NCBI GenBank assembly: GCA_002964805.2
Contig: PUDQ02000001.1
Span: forward strand, 8,456,001 to 8,520,000
Reading direction: 5' to 3'
Length of the DNA: 64,000 nt
Origin: Trametes villosa
Lineage: Eukaryota; Basidiomycota; Agaricomycetes; Polyporales; Polyporaceae
Shown one piece after another: positions 11,628 through 22,667 of this stretch (positions are counted from its first letter, which is position 1; each line of letters begins with the position of its first letter). The translations under genes and the position numbers were made by a program. The notes below the pieces were generated by a model. The model worked only from the letters and a program-made list of their open reading frames with translations, was not told the origin of the DNA and did no database searches.

Positions 11628-11675
11628 CCGCACACATCAGTGCAGAATCGAAAATTTCCGCATTTCGTGCGGACG

Positions 11676-11684
11676 CATATAAAG
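11676..11684 (+). promoter_or_regulatory. TATA-like element upstream of DUF6593 gene
   Basis: The sequence catataaag lies about 125 bp upstream of the ATG at 11807 and is flanked by GC-rich DNA, as expected for a core promoter TATA box with a UTR of roughly 90 nt. Confidence 0.4.
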
Positions 11685-11806
11685 GACGGGAGGGAAGACA
11701 CTCTGCGCTCCTCACTCAGCTTCGCCAGGTCTTCCGGTCCTGCACACACTTCCGCTTCCGCGCAAGCAGCCTTCTTTGCGCCCCTTCACGACATCCTCCG
11801 ACGATC

Positions 11807-12750
11807 ATGGCAAGCAACGGCCACGAAGTGCTCTCCTGGACCTCCCAGGACCCCCGCCAGAGCCAGTTGTTTGGCACGTACGGCGTCCTGTACCGCTTCC
11901 AGGTAAGCTCCCGCTCCTCCGTTAGGCTCGCGCCCGCCGCCCCGGTGCTCACCTGCCCCGGCACAGACCGACACGAACAACCAGGGCACGGTCGTGACCA
12001 CGCTCTGGCGCGCCATCCGGGCGAATAAGGAGGACCGCGTCGCGAAACTCGAATGGGCGCCTGGCGGACAGCTCGGGCGCGCGGTCATTGGCAAGGTACG
12101 CCCCGCGCGGGGGGAATCAGATTGCGTGCAGATCCTGGGCTGATAGCCAACACGCCTTCGCGCAGAGCACGCTGCCCATGTCCGACCTCGTCCGCCATGA
12201 TCCCCGCCATTACGTGAGTGTGCGAACGGTTCTGCGCCTCTGCGCGCGGAGGCACCACACGACCTGTACTCACCCGCGTGCACCGCGGCGTCGGCCGTCT
12301 CCGACAGGGCGCGAGGATATTCAACGGCCCAGACGGATACCAGTATCGATGGCGGCCGTCGAACAACGCGTACCAAGACGTCGAGGTGCGCGATCCCCGT
12401 CCGCGTCGCGCGCGCCCCGAGTCCGACAGCGCGCTCATGAAATCGATGATCGTGCCGTTTGCATTTACACAGCTGCTGGACCAGAACGACAACGTGATCG
12501 CGTTCTTCCGCCCCACGCGGCCCCAGCGATACAACATCGGCGAGGTGCACGGCGAGCTGCACTTTGTCCGCAACGCCGGCGCGGGCGTCGTGGTGCGTGC
12601 GCTCCCCCCGTTCCGCACCCCGTTCCGCCGCGGGTCCCGGCTGCAATCGATGGATGGCTGATCGTGTCCGCGCAGATGCACCCCCCGCTCATGGACACCG
12701 TAACGGTTACAGCGATGTTGTACCGCTACGTCGTGGCATTCGGAATGTGA
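11807..12750 (+). CDS. DUF6593-family protein (first of two in the window)
   Basis: Six exons, 11807-11902, 11967-12095, 12166-12213, 12308-12385, 12473-12592 and 12676-12750, give 181 residues with all introns in frame. The protein starts MASNGHEVLSWTSQDPRQSQ. The middle holds the family core GARIFNGPDGYQYRWRPS followed by NNAYQDVE and NDNVIAFFRPTRPQRYNIGE. The end is MDTVTVTAMLYRYVV, the beta-strand pair typical of the C terminus of this family. DUF6593 proteins are common in basidiomycetes and, to my knowledge, have no assigned function. There is no signal peptide and no membrane segment, so a cytosolic location is likely. A second, diverged family member lies at 24691-25630. Confidence 0.85.
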
Positions 12751-13194
12751 GCCGAGGGCCCCCCACCGCCGGCGGCCCACTTGACCACCCCCACCCGACC
12801 CCCCGAGCCCCCCTCCGCCGCTCTCGCACCGCGTTCCGAGTCCTGTCCGCACCGCAAGTGAAATGTACTACCCCCGCAAAGCCTCGCTTTATATCTATAT
12901 GTCGATGTACAACCTTGTATACTATCTAAGTAGGTCGAGAATCGAAGGACATTTGCTCCGGTACCACACCCGTGGGCCGCGATCGAGCCCGATGTGCCGT
13001 AAGTGCGTCGAGTTCGACCTTTGATTCTCCCCTCCTTGCCTGGTATGGTACAACGCGCGCCATATCTGGGCAAGAACGACACGAAACAGACGACGTCTCC
13101 CGGCCATCTCCCTCCCGCGCGCGGACCGATGCGTGCCCCCTCTTCCCCGAGCCCAAGCCCAAACAAGCGCGAGCGCGGGCTTGGAGCTCAGAGC
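12751..13194. other. Convergent intergenic region
   Basis: This region lies between the stop codons of the DUF6593 gene and the AhpD-like gene. It contains C-rich 3' flank (about 12,760-12,830) and an AT-richer patch near 12,885-12,935, probably 3' UTR. No gene was seen. Confidence 0.5.
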
Positions 13195-14791
13195 TTAGAG
13201 CTTCGCCTGCGGGGCGCCCTGGCCCTCGTCCGCGGCCGTGAGCTCCGGCTTGACGACGTCGAGGATCTTGTCGACCGTGCGCACGACCCACTCCGTGCCC
13301 TCGTCCGTCGCGAGCCAGTAGTCCTCCGCGCTCAGCCCGGGCACATCGCGCGCCTTGAGCAGCCCGAAGACGTGGCTCGTCAGCTGCGGCCCGACGCCGC
13401 CCTCCGCGCGCAGGCACGCGGTCCCGACGACCGAGCCCAGGGCGCGGCTCAGGTTGCCCGGCACCGCGTCGCCCCCGGGCAGGGGCGCGAGCACCGTGCC
13501 GTACGCCTGTATGATGAACTCTGCGGCCGTGGAGCGAGAAGGAAGGGCCAGGGCGGCGGCGAGGGGTGCGAAGACGAAGGCGAAGGCGAATACGGTTGCG
13601 AAGGCGAAGGCGAAGACGAAGGCGAGGAGAGGGATGCGCAGAAGGGCGATCGGCGGGCAGATTAGCGTCAGTGATAGAACACGAGCGGTGCAAACCGGAA
13701 AAGGGCGAGTGCGCACGTCCCTACGGTGCGCCTCCCGCTGCAGGAGCCTCCCGGGAGTGCGGAAGGGCCCTCGACGCGCGTACAGGGCCCCGGGCACAAG
13801 GGAGCGGCCCAGGGGAACGGACGCGTTGCATTATGGCTTGCATTGTTCTGCAGCGCAGCGCGGGAGGGGCGTGCGCACGGAACGGGAAGGGGGCGAGCGG
13901 CGGGCGAGACTTACCTATGAAGTCGGGGTGGTACGAGCCTAACTTGTTACGAAGTTTCTCCGCGTGGGGGGTGTAGATGGTCGCCCACAGCGCCTCGCCG
14001 CGCGCCACGATCTCGCTCACGTTCTCGGTGTTCACCGTTCTGACAGGAGGAACAGGGTGTTAGGGCCTACGCGTCAGATCCGGCGTCACTCGCTCAGGGT
14101 GCAGCCCGTTCCGGCGAGGGGCGTGCGGGTGCGGGGTGGGGAGGGCAAGGGCGTACCTGACGGACGTCTTCCGCAGCCCGTTCCTGACGTCGTCTTCTAT
14201 TGTCTCGTGCAGGTTCGCGAGCGAGAGGATCGTCTGCGGGGGCGAGTGGGCGCATATGGCCGTTTGTGTATGTGGAGCACGGTGCGCGCAGTAGATGCGG
14301 TGAGCGATCGCATAGACAATAAAAGGGGGGCGTGTGTGATTACTCACGCGGGGCACGCCGACGAAGATGCAGCTCTTGAGCGACGCTTCGCGCATGAGCG
14401 CGGCCTTGGAGAGCGCCTCGTCGTACCCGCGACGCGTCGCCGCGTTCTCGAGGTCGTCCCGCGTCGCGAACCGGTACAAGTGCCCGATCGTCGGGGGCGA
14501 GTTCGCGGTCAGGAGCGTGCACATCTGCGGGTGGCACGTTCGTTGGAGCGAGGCATATCGCAGGCAGCACAATGCAGAAAGGGTGTTAGCGTCTGCTATA
14601 CCGCGCGTAATGCGATTCGGGAAGCTTACCGCAAGCGTGAGCCAGCCTCGCTCGGCCTTCTTCGCCTTGGCATCCTGGAAAGTGCTGGAGAGGACCGTGG
14701 TGAGCCGCGATAAGGACGGCGTCGGCCGCGGTTGCGGCGTGCGAAGCGTCAAGAGCTGCTTTACGGTCGGAGGGAGGTGCTTGACACCCAT
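13195..14791 (-). CDS. AhpD-like (carboxymuconolactone decarboxylase-fold) protein
   Basis: Five exons, 14630-14791, 14348-14524, 14157-14233, 13915-14039 and 13195-13520, give 288 residues. The protein is mostly helical. Segments such as LKSCIFVGVPRTILSLANLH, RGEALWATIYTPHAEKLRNK, GSYHPDFIEFIIQAYGTVLA and NLSRALGSVVGTACLRAEGG follow the order seen in fungal AhpD-like proteins. I see no CxxC pair, so peroxidase-partner chemistry like that of bacterial AhpD is unlikely, and its substrate is unknown. An in-frame start 27 nt upstream (14,818) would add nine residues. Intron 4 (13521-13914) is long at 394 nt and contains a hexanucleotide-type repeat. The family call is by eye and moderately sure; the gene structure is firm. 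Confidence 0.75.
13568..13626. repeat. GCGAAG/GAAGGC-type hexanucleotide repeat inside an intron
   Basis: About ten imperfect copies of gaaggc/gaagac run through intron 4 of the AhpD-like gene. Such arrays change length easily by slippage. Confidence 0.7.
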
Positions 14792-15365
14792 TGCGGGCGT
14801 ACGACAATTGCTACTCAACCTGTCGAGCGGTCGTTTGGTACAAGGTTTGTTCTGAGACCGCGGCTATGTATGTGCGCGATGCGATGACGGAACACGGAGG
14901 GCATCTGCGCTGCATTCGGCCGACCGCACCTCCGTCGCTTTCCACGCCTCGACGGAATTATCGACGCGGTCCGGGGCGGCGCGTCAAGCTAAGCGTACAG
15001 CACGCCGCGTCGTTCACCGTCCCGGCGCGTTCTTCACACAGCAGACGTTGGCGAGATACAAAACCAATAGATTGGTGACGCGTGAGGTCGCTCAGGTGCA
15101 CAACAACGCGACAAACAAGATTGTAATAGTGGACACCACCAGGTAACAACTGGATAATAATCTGCATGCACAGCACCTGCAAAGGAGCCTCGGGAGACTG
15201 GCGCAACCAGCCCGACTGCTCTAAAAAAAGCCACACCAACACCTATCCAGAGGTACGATGACCTGGCGAGAAGAGACAGGGGTATAGGAACGAGCAACGG
15301 CCACTATACGTCATAGTCGTAAGGGATGCTTGTCAGTCCTCTCCGCATCCACCGTAATGACGCGT
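14792..15365. other. Intergenic, upstream of AhpD-like gene and downstream of GH128 gene
   Basis: The stretch lies between two minus-strand genes. It should hold the AhpD-like promoter at the left end and the GH128 3' UTR at the right end. No coding frame with recognisable content was found. Confidence 0.5.
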
Positions 15366-16767
15366 TTAGTAGGAGTTGTTGATGACGACGAAGCCGAGGT
15401 CGGTGGGGGCACCGGAGGACTTCTGGAGCATGTTCAGGGTGTTGACGCCCTGGAGGTCGTGCATAACGCCTATAGCAGATGCTCAGCACTGAATATCGTT
15501 GCATGCATGGCGTAGTCACTCACCGAAGGGGCAGGCAGCGACCATCCAGTCCGTGTTGTCGATGAACTCAAGAGCCTGGCCCATGAACTGGAAGATCTCG
15601 CCGGAAGTGGCCTGAGCGCCGCCGTTGAAGTTCTAGACACCGCGATTAGCACAATGATGCACAGGAGAGCTCAGCGCATATACCTGGTCAGCGAACTCAG
15701 TGAGCATGATGGGGAGGCCGAGTTCGTTGTGGTACTGCGTAAGGTAGGTCTTGAGGGTGTCGAAACCGATATCGTACCAGTGGAGGGCCTGGTAGTCGAC
15801 CTAACGAAACAGGTTCAGTCAAGGGCCCTCGCGCTGCTATAGAAAACGACATACGTGGCAACCGGTGCAAGCAGCCATGAAGTCCTTCATCCACTGGTGG
15901 CCGTTCGGGCGAGACGACATGGCGGGCGACGCAAGCTTGTAGCCCATGGAACGCTTGGGCTCCATGTGCTGCTTCCAGAGGGCAGCAGCCGTCTGGGGGT
16001 CCATGTTGGACTGGCCCTGCTCGTTAGGCCTGGCAAAGGTGAGCACACAACAAACGACGCAGACAGATAGCGACGTACTCGTTGAAACCGAGAAGGATCG
16101 AGCCCATGCCGGGCTTGATGTTGTTCTCGAACTCGGCGATCTTGTCACCAGAGCCGCCCCAGAGCATGGGCCAGTAGTCGTAGCCGAGCGAGTCGGCCTT
16201 GGAGGGCTTGTTCACACCCCAGTCGTAGAGACTGAAGGCGCGCGGACATCAGCGGCTGCGACCAATTGGTTGGATTCGATAGGCTCACCCAACAACGTGG
16301 TCGGTCTTGAACTGGGCGAGTGAGGCATCGTTGCCGTCACCCCAAGCAAGGCAGATCTTCGAGCCCTTCTGCCCGAACTTGCCGTTGCCAACAGCGCCAG
16401 AGCCACCGCTGCTGCCGCTGTTGCCACCGCTGGAAGCCTGGGAGGTCGTCGCCGGGGGCGCCGCGGCCTTGGTGGTGGTAGGCGCGGGGGCGGCCTGGGA
16501 AGTGGTGGTCGCCGCGGCCGCGGCCTGGGGCTTCACGCTGCTGGTGTGGGGGGTCGTCGAAGGCGCAGCCGAGGAGGTGCTCGGGCGGGCCTTGCAGCGC
16601 TTGGTGTCGCGCTTCTTCTTAGGGACGGAAGGGGCGTGCGCCAGGTGGCGGTTGTTCAGGTGCTGGATGTGGGCATGAGAGAGCGCGGTAACAGGCTCAG
16701 CGCCGAAAGAGCAGGCCAGGATGGCGAGCGAGGAGAGCGCGACGAGGTTGAGGAGCTTGGAGGCCAT
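15366..16767 (-). CDS. Secreted glycoside hydrolase family 128 (Asl1-like beta-1,3-glucanase)
   Basis: Six exons, 16289-16767, 16079-16231, 15855-16029, 15684-15800, 15524-15632 and 15366-15469, give 378 residues. An N-terminal signal peptide (about residues 1-28) is followed by a basic segment, KKKRDTKR, and a Ser/Thr/Ala/Pro linker of about 75 residues. The catalytic domain then starts at KICLAWGDGND. The GH128 catalytic glutamates are both visible, in LLGFNEPNEQ and LPIMLTEFADQ. Other core segments are LGYDYWPMLWGG, MGYKLASPAMSS and VDYQALHWYDIG. Family members degrade beta-1,3-glucan and act in fungal wall remodelling. The linker suggests a cell-wall-attached or secreted modular enzyme. 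Stop and splice sites are unambiguous. Confidence 0.95.
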
Positions 16768-17480
16768 TGTGCGCGAAAGAGTGAGCGCAGTAAAGAACGA
16801 GAGGGCGGGAAAGGAGTGTGGGCCCGAGGGAGACGGTGGAGGAGGGAGAGGGAGAGGTGCAGACGGAGCGGTGCGCGACGAGAAGAAATTGGTTGCGACG
16901 AACGCCGCTTAGGTAAGTCGCCAAGGGCTCGCACGGACCCGCGCCGCCCTCGACGCGCACCGCGTATGGGCCCTCAGTTTCCCCTGTCCGCCAAGGCGGC
17001 ACGCCTCCTTCGGGGGGGCCTGCGCCGTGCGTTGCCCACCCGGCTATCCATGCCCTACACGACGCCCGCACGGGCGAATGAGCGGGCCATGCGCGATCAG
17101 CCCGCGTTCCTAGGATGAGCATTGGGGGATGCGCGTTGATCAACGCCGGCGCTAGCGCGTCGGACTCGCTGCAGCGCCCTCGTTCTGCTGCGGATCTGGG
17201 GGGAATAACGGGCAGAGTATGCGCTGGCAGTCGCGCTGCCCTGCGGCAACAACGTGATGATATGATCTGCAGCGTGTTGTGCATCGCCCGTGCCAATGTT
17301 GGCTGGACCTGATGAGCAGCAGCCATGGCGACGTAATAGGCTATGAGCGGAGTTTGCTGGCATATCAAAACAAGCCATCTCCCCGCTCTCGCGCTTTCTC
17401 TCCAACCCCCAAGTTTGACACGAAGAAACCGGTTCATCAAGTTCATCCTCACGAAAAACCCACCAGTCCTCCCCTCCAAA
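16768..17480. other. Divergent intergenic region, GH128 (-) and RRM protein (+)
   Basis: This 713 bp region serves as the upstream DNA for both flanking genes. An AT-richer patch with pyrimidine runs at 17,360-17,480 precedes the RRM gene and probably marks its 5' UTR. No gene was seen. Confidence 0.5.
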
Positions 17481-18694
17481 ATGTCCGACGCCCCCGCAGC
17501 CGCCCCAGTCACCGAGAACGGCGTGCCTCCGGCTACGCAAGAGTCCGTCGTCGAAGAGACTCCCGGCTTCAAGGTGCGCACCCGTCTTCTTTCATCTCTG
17601 ACGTGGCAGCCCACCTGAGCCCCTCTCCCCAGGTTTTCGCCGGGAACCTTGCGTACACTACCACGGATGAAGGGCTGAAGACGTTCTTTGCGCCTGTCCA
17701 GAGCGAGGTGTACGTGTGCCGCAGCTACCGCGTCCGCGCGTTCATTCATGCTCACGCGCCACTCCCCTCCCCTCCAGCCTCTCCGCTCAGGTCATTATGC
17801 GCAGCGGCAACCGCTCCGCGGGCTATGGCTTCGTGTCCCTCACGACCCTCGAGGCTGCCCAGAAGGCGGTCGAGCTCCTCGACAAGAAGGAGCTCGACGG
17901 CCGCACCGTGATCGTCGAGGTCGCCAAGCCTGCGGAACAGAAGGACAAAGAGAAGAAGCAGAGGCGTGTCAAGAAGCGGACTGGCCGCCGTGGCAGCAAG
18001 TCTGTCCCCGGCGAAGTCAGCGAGGCTGAGGCGAACGGCGAGGCCGGCGAAGCCAAGGAGGGTGGCAACGATGCTGCTCCTGGCGACGCGGACAAGCCCA
18101 AGAAGAAGAAGAAGGCTGTAAGTAACCTCCTAGAGTTTCATGTCGGTGTGCGATGCTCATATATGCTGTCAGCGCAAGCCCAAGCGCAAGACCGGCGCGA
18201 CCTCCGAGGGTGAGGCGGCCGCCTCTGGCGCAGAGGGTGCCGAGGGCGCTGATGGCGAGAAGAAGCTCCGCCAGCGCAAGCCTCGCGCGCCCCGCACCCC
18301 TCGCCCGGCCGGCGAGGACCCCGCGGGCGAGCCGTCCAAGACCGTCCTCTTCGTCGCCAACCTTGGCTTCAACATCGACGACGAGGGCCTCGCCAAGCTC
18401 TTCACCGACGAGAACATCAAGGTGAACAGCGCCCGCATCGTCCGCCGCCGCTGGGGCAAGCCCCGCAAGTCCAAGGGCTACGGCTTCGTCGACGTCGGCG
18501 ACGAGGAGGAGCAGAAGAAGGCCATCGCGGCGCTCCAGGGCAAGGAGGTCGGTGGCCGGGCCATCGCCGTCAAGATCGCCGTCAACACCACCGACGGCGA
18601 CGCGTCCGACGGCGGTGCCCCCAACGATGCCGCCCCGAAGGAGGAGGAGAAGGCGGCGGAGGCCGCTGCCACCGTGGCCACCGAGGCTGCCTAA
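17481..18694 (+). CDS. RNA-binding protein with two RRM domains
   Basis: Four exons, 17481-17573, 17633-17709, 17778-18117 and 18173-18694, give 343 residues. RRM1 (about residues 32-110) has RNP2 VFAGNL and RNP1 SAGYGFVSL. RRM2 (about 235-310) has RNP2 LFVANL and RNP1 KGYGFVDV. Between them lies a highly charged Lys/Arg/Glu/Gly/Ala linker with KKKKK and several RKP repeats, and the tail is Ala/Glu-rich. The architecture suggests a nuclear or nucleolar RNA-binding protein, but I cannot assign an orthologue. The exon 2 donor at 17710 was preferred over an alternative 2 nt upstream. It matches GTACGT, and it yields an unbroken beta3 strand (EVLSAQVIMRSGNRSAGYG). Confidence 0.92.
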
Positions 18695-19238
18695 GTCGCG
18701 CCCAGTTCGCAAAGCGGATTCGATGCGTGGTTCCTGCGCCAAGTGAAGAGCCCCCTATCCCCAGAATCTCGTGTCATCCCATGCAGTCCATTTCCCCCAC
18801 TCTCCCCCCTCCGTATCTCTATAACGGGTATCGTCATGCACCGCTACGTACCCATGCAGTTCACTATAGCGGTCTGGTGCCGTTTTTTTCGTTCGTCAAC
18901 TTGTACTGTCGCTCCGTCAATCCAGCGACTTTGCACATAACTTAAAGAAAAACCCACATACACTAACGATATAATGCACGAATAGAATGACTGTGATGCC
19001 CTGCTATCGTTCTGTGTGCCGATCTGCGTCTCTCCGCTATGCTCGGGCCCGACATAGGGATGTGAGGATCTGCGCACGCCGTATACGCTCAGACGCGTCG
19101 CGTGCCAATATTTGGCAGGCGCGTTCGCACAGACGCGCTTGACATCATCGCCGCGCCCGTGCTCTATCCATGTAACCACCACCACCTCCGCGGCCTCCAC
19201 CTCTACCTCTACTCCCCCAGCCCAACCTCGGCTACACA
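18695..19238. other. Intergenic region
   Basis: This stretch contains the RRM gene 3' flank, an AT-richer segment near 18,930-18,980, and the upstream region of the G-patch gene. No gene or repeat was seen. Confidence 0.5.
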
Positions 19239-20684
19239 ATGTCCGACGAAGAAGACGACTACCTCTCCGACAAGTTCCTCGTCGCCGCCGCCTCCACCTC
19301 CACGTCCTCCGCGCCCAAGACCTACGCGGAGCGGCGCAAGGAGGCGCAGCGGGCCGCCGCGGCGCGCAACGCGGAGAACCGCAAGCTGGGCGCGCGCGCC
19401 GCGCGCGAGGAGGCGCTGGGCCGCAGCCTGATCGAGCGCGCGCAGGAGGAGGCGGAGGGGAGCGGGACGCAGAACAAGGCGTTGGCGATGATGATGAAGA
19501 TGGGCTTCCGCCCGGGGCAGGCGCTGGGGAAGGAGGAGGGGAAGGGTGCGGCAGCGGCGCAGGTGAAGGCAGAGGACGGGGTGGATGAGGCGAGCAAACC
19601 GGCGGAACCTGCGCAAGTGCTGGAGGAGCAGGAGGAGGAACCGAGGCGGGCAGGGATCGGCGCGAGGCCGAAGGTTGAGAGCAGTGAGGAGGCCGTGAAG
19701 CCTCAGACGGGACACCGCACGGTGCCCATAGGAATCAATGAATGGGAAGGTGCGTCCGCCTGCACGTCTTCAGACTTCATGGACGTACCATACGCCGAAC
19801 ATATCCCTACATTGCTTGTGCGGTACGCTGCACACCATGAAACGAGCTGACCCCGCCCCATCCTGCAGGCAAGAAGGGCATCGGCCTGCGCAAACGCGCC
19901 GCGTCCCCGAGCGCGTCCGAGCGGCGCGCTAAGATGGCGAAGATGGCGGAGGACCGCGACCACACCTCCTTCCGCGACCGCGCGCGGCACGAGTACGAGG
20001 AGCGGCGCGCGGCCGGCCGCCTCGCGCCCGCGCAGCGGACGTGCGCGACCCTCGACGAGAAGGCCGGTATCGAGGTGCGCGCTCCCCCACCCCCATTTGT
20101 TGTCTCGGGACCCGCACTAACCGTTCAATCTCTCCGCATGCACCCTGGAATGTTGCTGTACGCGCATGTGAATGGACGCGCTGCGCAGTTCAACGTGCTG
20201 TGGCTGCACCCGGAGCACCCGGAGACGTTCCCGGACGGGCTCCTCGACGCGCTCGACGACCCCGTGCTCGTCGCGGACATCCAGCGGCAGCACGCGGGGC
20301 ACTCGCTCGAGGGCCGGCTGCGCGCGAAGATGCAGGCGGACGCGCTGCGCCCGCTCAAGGGCGCGCTCGACGACGTCGACGCGGACGCGGACGTGGAGAA
20401 GGCCGACGCGCGCAAGGCCCCGTATTCCGAAGAGGAGCTCGAGGAGGCGCTGCAGTTCCTCCGGCTGAACGTGCGTCCGACTCCTGCGGTCTCTCTGTTG
20501 AATGCTGCACGGTGCTAACGGGATGGTGGTGGCGGGTGGCGAACAGCCGAGGGACCGCCTAACGCTCGTGCTCGACTACCTGCGGCGCAAGTACGCATAC
20601 TGCTTCTGGTGCGGGACGCAGTACGACGGGCAGGAGGACATGGAGAGCAACTGCCCCGGCGCCGATGAAGATGCGCACGACTGA
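19239..20684 (+). CDS. G-patch domain protein of the GPATCH11/CCDC75 type
   Basis: Four exons, 19239-19749, 19869-20074, 20189-20470 and 20547-20684, give 378 residues. The N terminus is acidic (MSDEEDDYLSDKFL) and runs into a coiled coil (KTYAERRKEAQR). The G-patch follows at about residue 83: ALAMMMKMGFRPGQALGK, then RAGIGARP, GINEWEG and GKKGIGLRK. The C terminus carries the DUF4187 module with the zinc-knuckle-like YLRRKYAYCFWCGTQYDGQE and an acidic NCPGADEDAHD end. This domain order is diagnostic of GPATCH11. G-patches activate DEAH-box RNA helicases, so a role in pre-mRNA splicing is inferred. Exon 2 (residues 171-239) holds the basic region after the G-patch. Confidence 0.93.
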
Positions 20685-21730
20685 GAACTGAGCCCCCGCC
20701 GCGACGCCCCGTCTGCGCCTTCGTCTTCGTCTTCGATGCCTGATCACCCATCCGGATACTGACACTGACAGATCGGCCACCCCACGCCGTTACGTCCCAT
20801 GGGCCGTTGTGGGGTTATACTTGTGCAGACTGCAGACGCGTGGTGGGGGAGGCAGCGACAGAAGCGACAGACCGCTGCTAGGATCTCCGCTGTCGTTGCA
20901 ATTGTGATATGATGATGGCGCGCGGGGGCGCCGTGTACGTAGCTAGGAAGCTGTACAGTAGCAGCAGTAGCAGGATCACTATAACGACTGTATCCCGGCG
21001 CCCGCCGAAGCGCGAAGCAACGCGGTATGATAGGAGGGGGAGGGGTTGCGATGTGTGCGCCGCAAGTTGCAACGCGCGCGCCCGTGTGGTTCTCGGTAGT
21101 ACTAGTAGTAGTGGGGGATGGGATGGATGAGGGCGGTGCTATGTACGTGCTGGTGACTGGTGGGATTCGGCACCGCAGAAATGCAAGATGTGGATGCGAG
21201 CGCGGACGCGGGCGAATAGCATGTACACACAACAGTCCGGGGTGGTATGCGGGGGCGCCCGCGCGGAGGCGGGGCCCGAGGTGGGGGTAATCAGGATCAG
21301 CGCGGGCGAGCGAAAGCAATACAGGAGATAGCGGAGCGAGTGTGTGCACGAAGGTTGTGTGAGTGTAGGTGGGATGGAGTGTGATGTGTGATGTGCGCGG
21401 CAAGGGAAGGGGGATGCGGGTAAGGACAGGGGCCGGGCGCAGGCCGGCAAATAGGACGCGAAGGAGCGTGGGTTAGCGGTAGGGAGGGTGGAAGGTGGAT
21501 GGGGCAGTGTCCGAGGGCAAGAAGCAAGAGTCCACTAGGGGGTATAGCGAGGGCGCACCCCTTGCGCTATCGTACATTAGATGATACGACTTTTACTGGA
21601 GCCAGCGGGTTACGGTGGGAATGGTGGAATGGCACCCTGTTTGAAGGGCGGGGCGGCGGCAAGATGACGAGAGATGTGGATGGTGCGTTGAGATGGGATG
21701 GGAGACGGGAGATGAGAGCGTCGGGGCGCT
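20685..21730. other. Intergenic region, about 1 kb
   Basis: This is the 3' flank of the G-patch gene and the 3' flank of the orphan at 21731. Minus-strand frames here are low-complexity Pro/Thr/His strings driven by base composition. The stretch is purine-rich on the plus strand from about 21,300 to 21,730. No gene was supported. Confidence 0.5.
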
Positions 21731-22667
21731 TCATGCTATGGGGACGGCCTGGAGCCGGGCAGCTTCGTCCGGGGCGAGCGGCGCGCACGCGACGATGCGC
21801 GGCGACACGCCAGGGTCGCAATAGCGCGACTGCCATGGCGGGCTCGACAGGACGTGCGGCGGCTGGCCGAGGCGGTACGAGTTGTCCGGCGCGGCGTCCA
21901 TCTCGTCCTCCTCGCTGTCCGACGACTGCGTCGTGAACGAGGCGGGCGAGAGGAGAGTGGGAAGCGCCGGGATGGTGAGCGGGTGCGCCGCCGCTGTGTC
22001 GCGGTCGCGGTCGCGCGCGAATGTGGGCGACGTCGGCGAGTTCTGCGGGGTCTTGCGGCGGACGTAGGAGGAGATGGGGGTGTACGCCATGAGGTCGGCG
22101 TCGGAGAGCGCGAGGTTCTCCGGACGGCGCGCGCGGCGGCCCCGGAAGGAGGTGCTTATGGGCGAGAGGCGCGGCGAGGTCGAGAGGGCCTGCGACGCGT
22201 TATGAGGGCGCGGCGCAAATGAATGCGCGATGAGGAACACTTACTCGAATGGGCCGCTCGCATGTTCTTTCCGCATTGAGGACGGGCATACTTGCCTTCC
22301 TCGAATGGCTCTGCGCTACGTCAGGACGCTGCGGGGTGGATAATTAAGGGCGTGATGGACGCACGATGGAGCCGTATGGGGAGTATCTGGTGGTCGCCCT
22401 CGAGCGACGGATGTCGCAGGGGATGTCTCGCTCTGGAGAGCCCTCGTGGGAGGAGACGACGATTGCGGGGGAGTGGGCGAAGGCATAAATATTGCTGGTG
22501 GATGGTGGTACAATGCTTGAAGATGCAGAGAGGTGCGAGATGGAAGACGAATGCGAGGAGGTGCGCGAGTGGCGAGCGGAGGACTGGCCGGACTCGGAGG
22601 ACTCGGCGGGGTCGCTGAGGCCGAGGGTGGCCATGAGCTCTACGAAGGAGGGCAGGGTGGTGGCCAT
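21731..22667 (-). CDS. Ser/Pro-rich protein of unknown function
   Basis: Three exons, 22365-22667, 22245-22310 and 21731-22189, give 275 residues. The start reads MATTLPSFVELMATLGLSD. A long Ser-rich stretch follows (residues 18-60), then the basic block SFRGRRARRPENLALSDADL. Next come MAYTPISSYVRRKTP and an acidic SSDSEEDEMD near residue 210. I do not recognise a domain. Several Ser/Thr-Pro sites suggest phosphorylation, but that is inference. In-frame splicing across three exons with standard sites, together with a sensible start, supports a real gene. The convergent neighbour at 19239-20684 lies 1 kb away. Confidence 0.65.

Noticed and set aside
20744..21403. 219-residue minus-strand frame
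   Set aside because: Thr/Pro/His-rich low-complexity translation of purine-rich 3' flank DNA; not supported as a gene.
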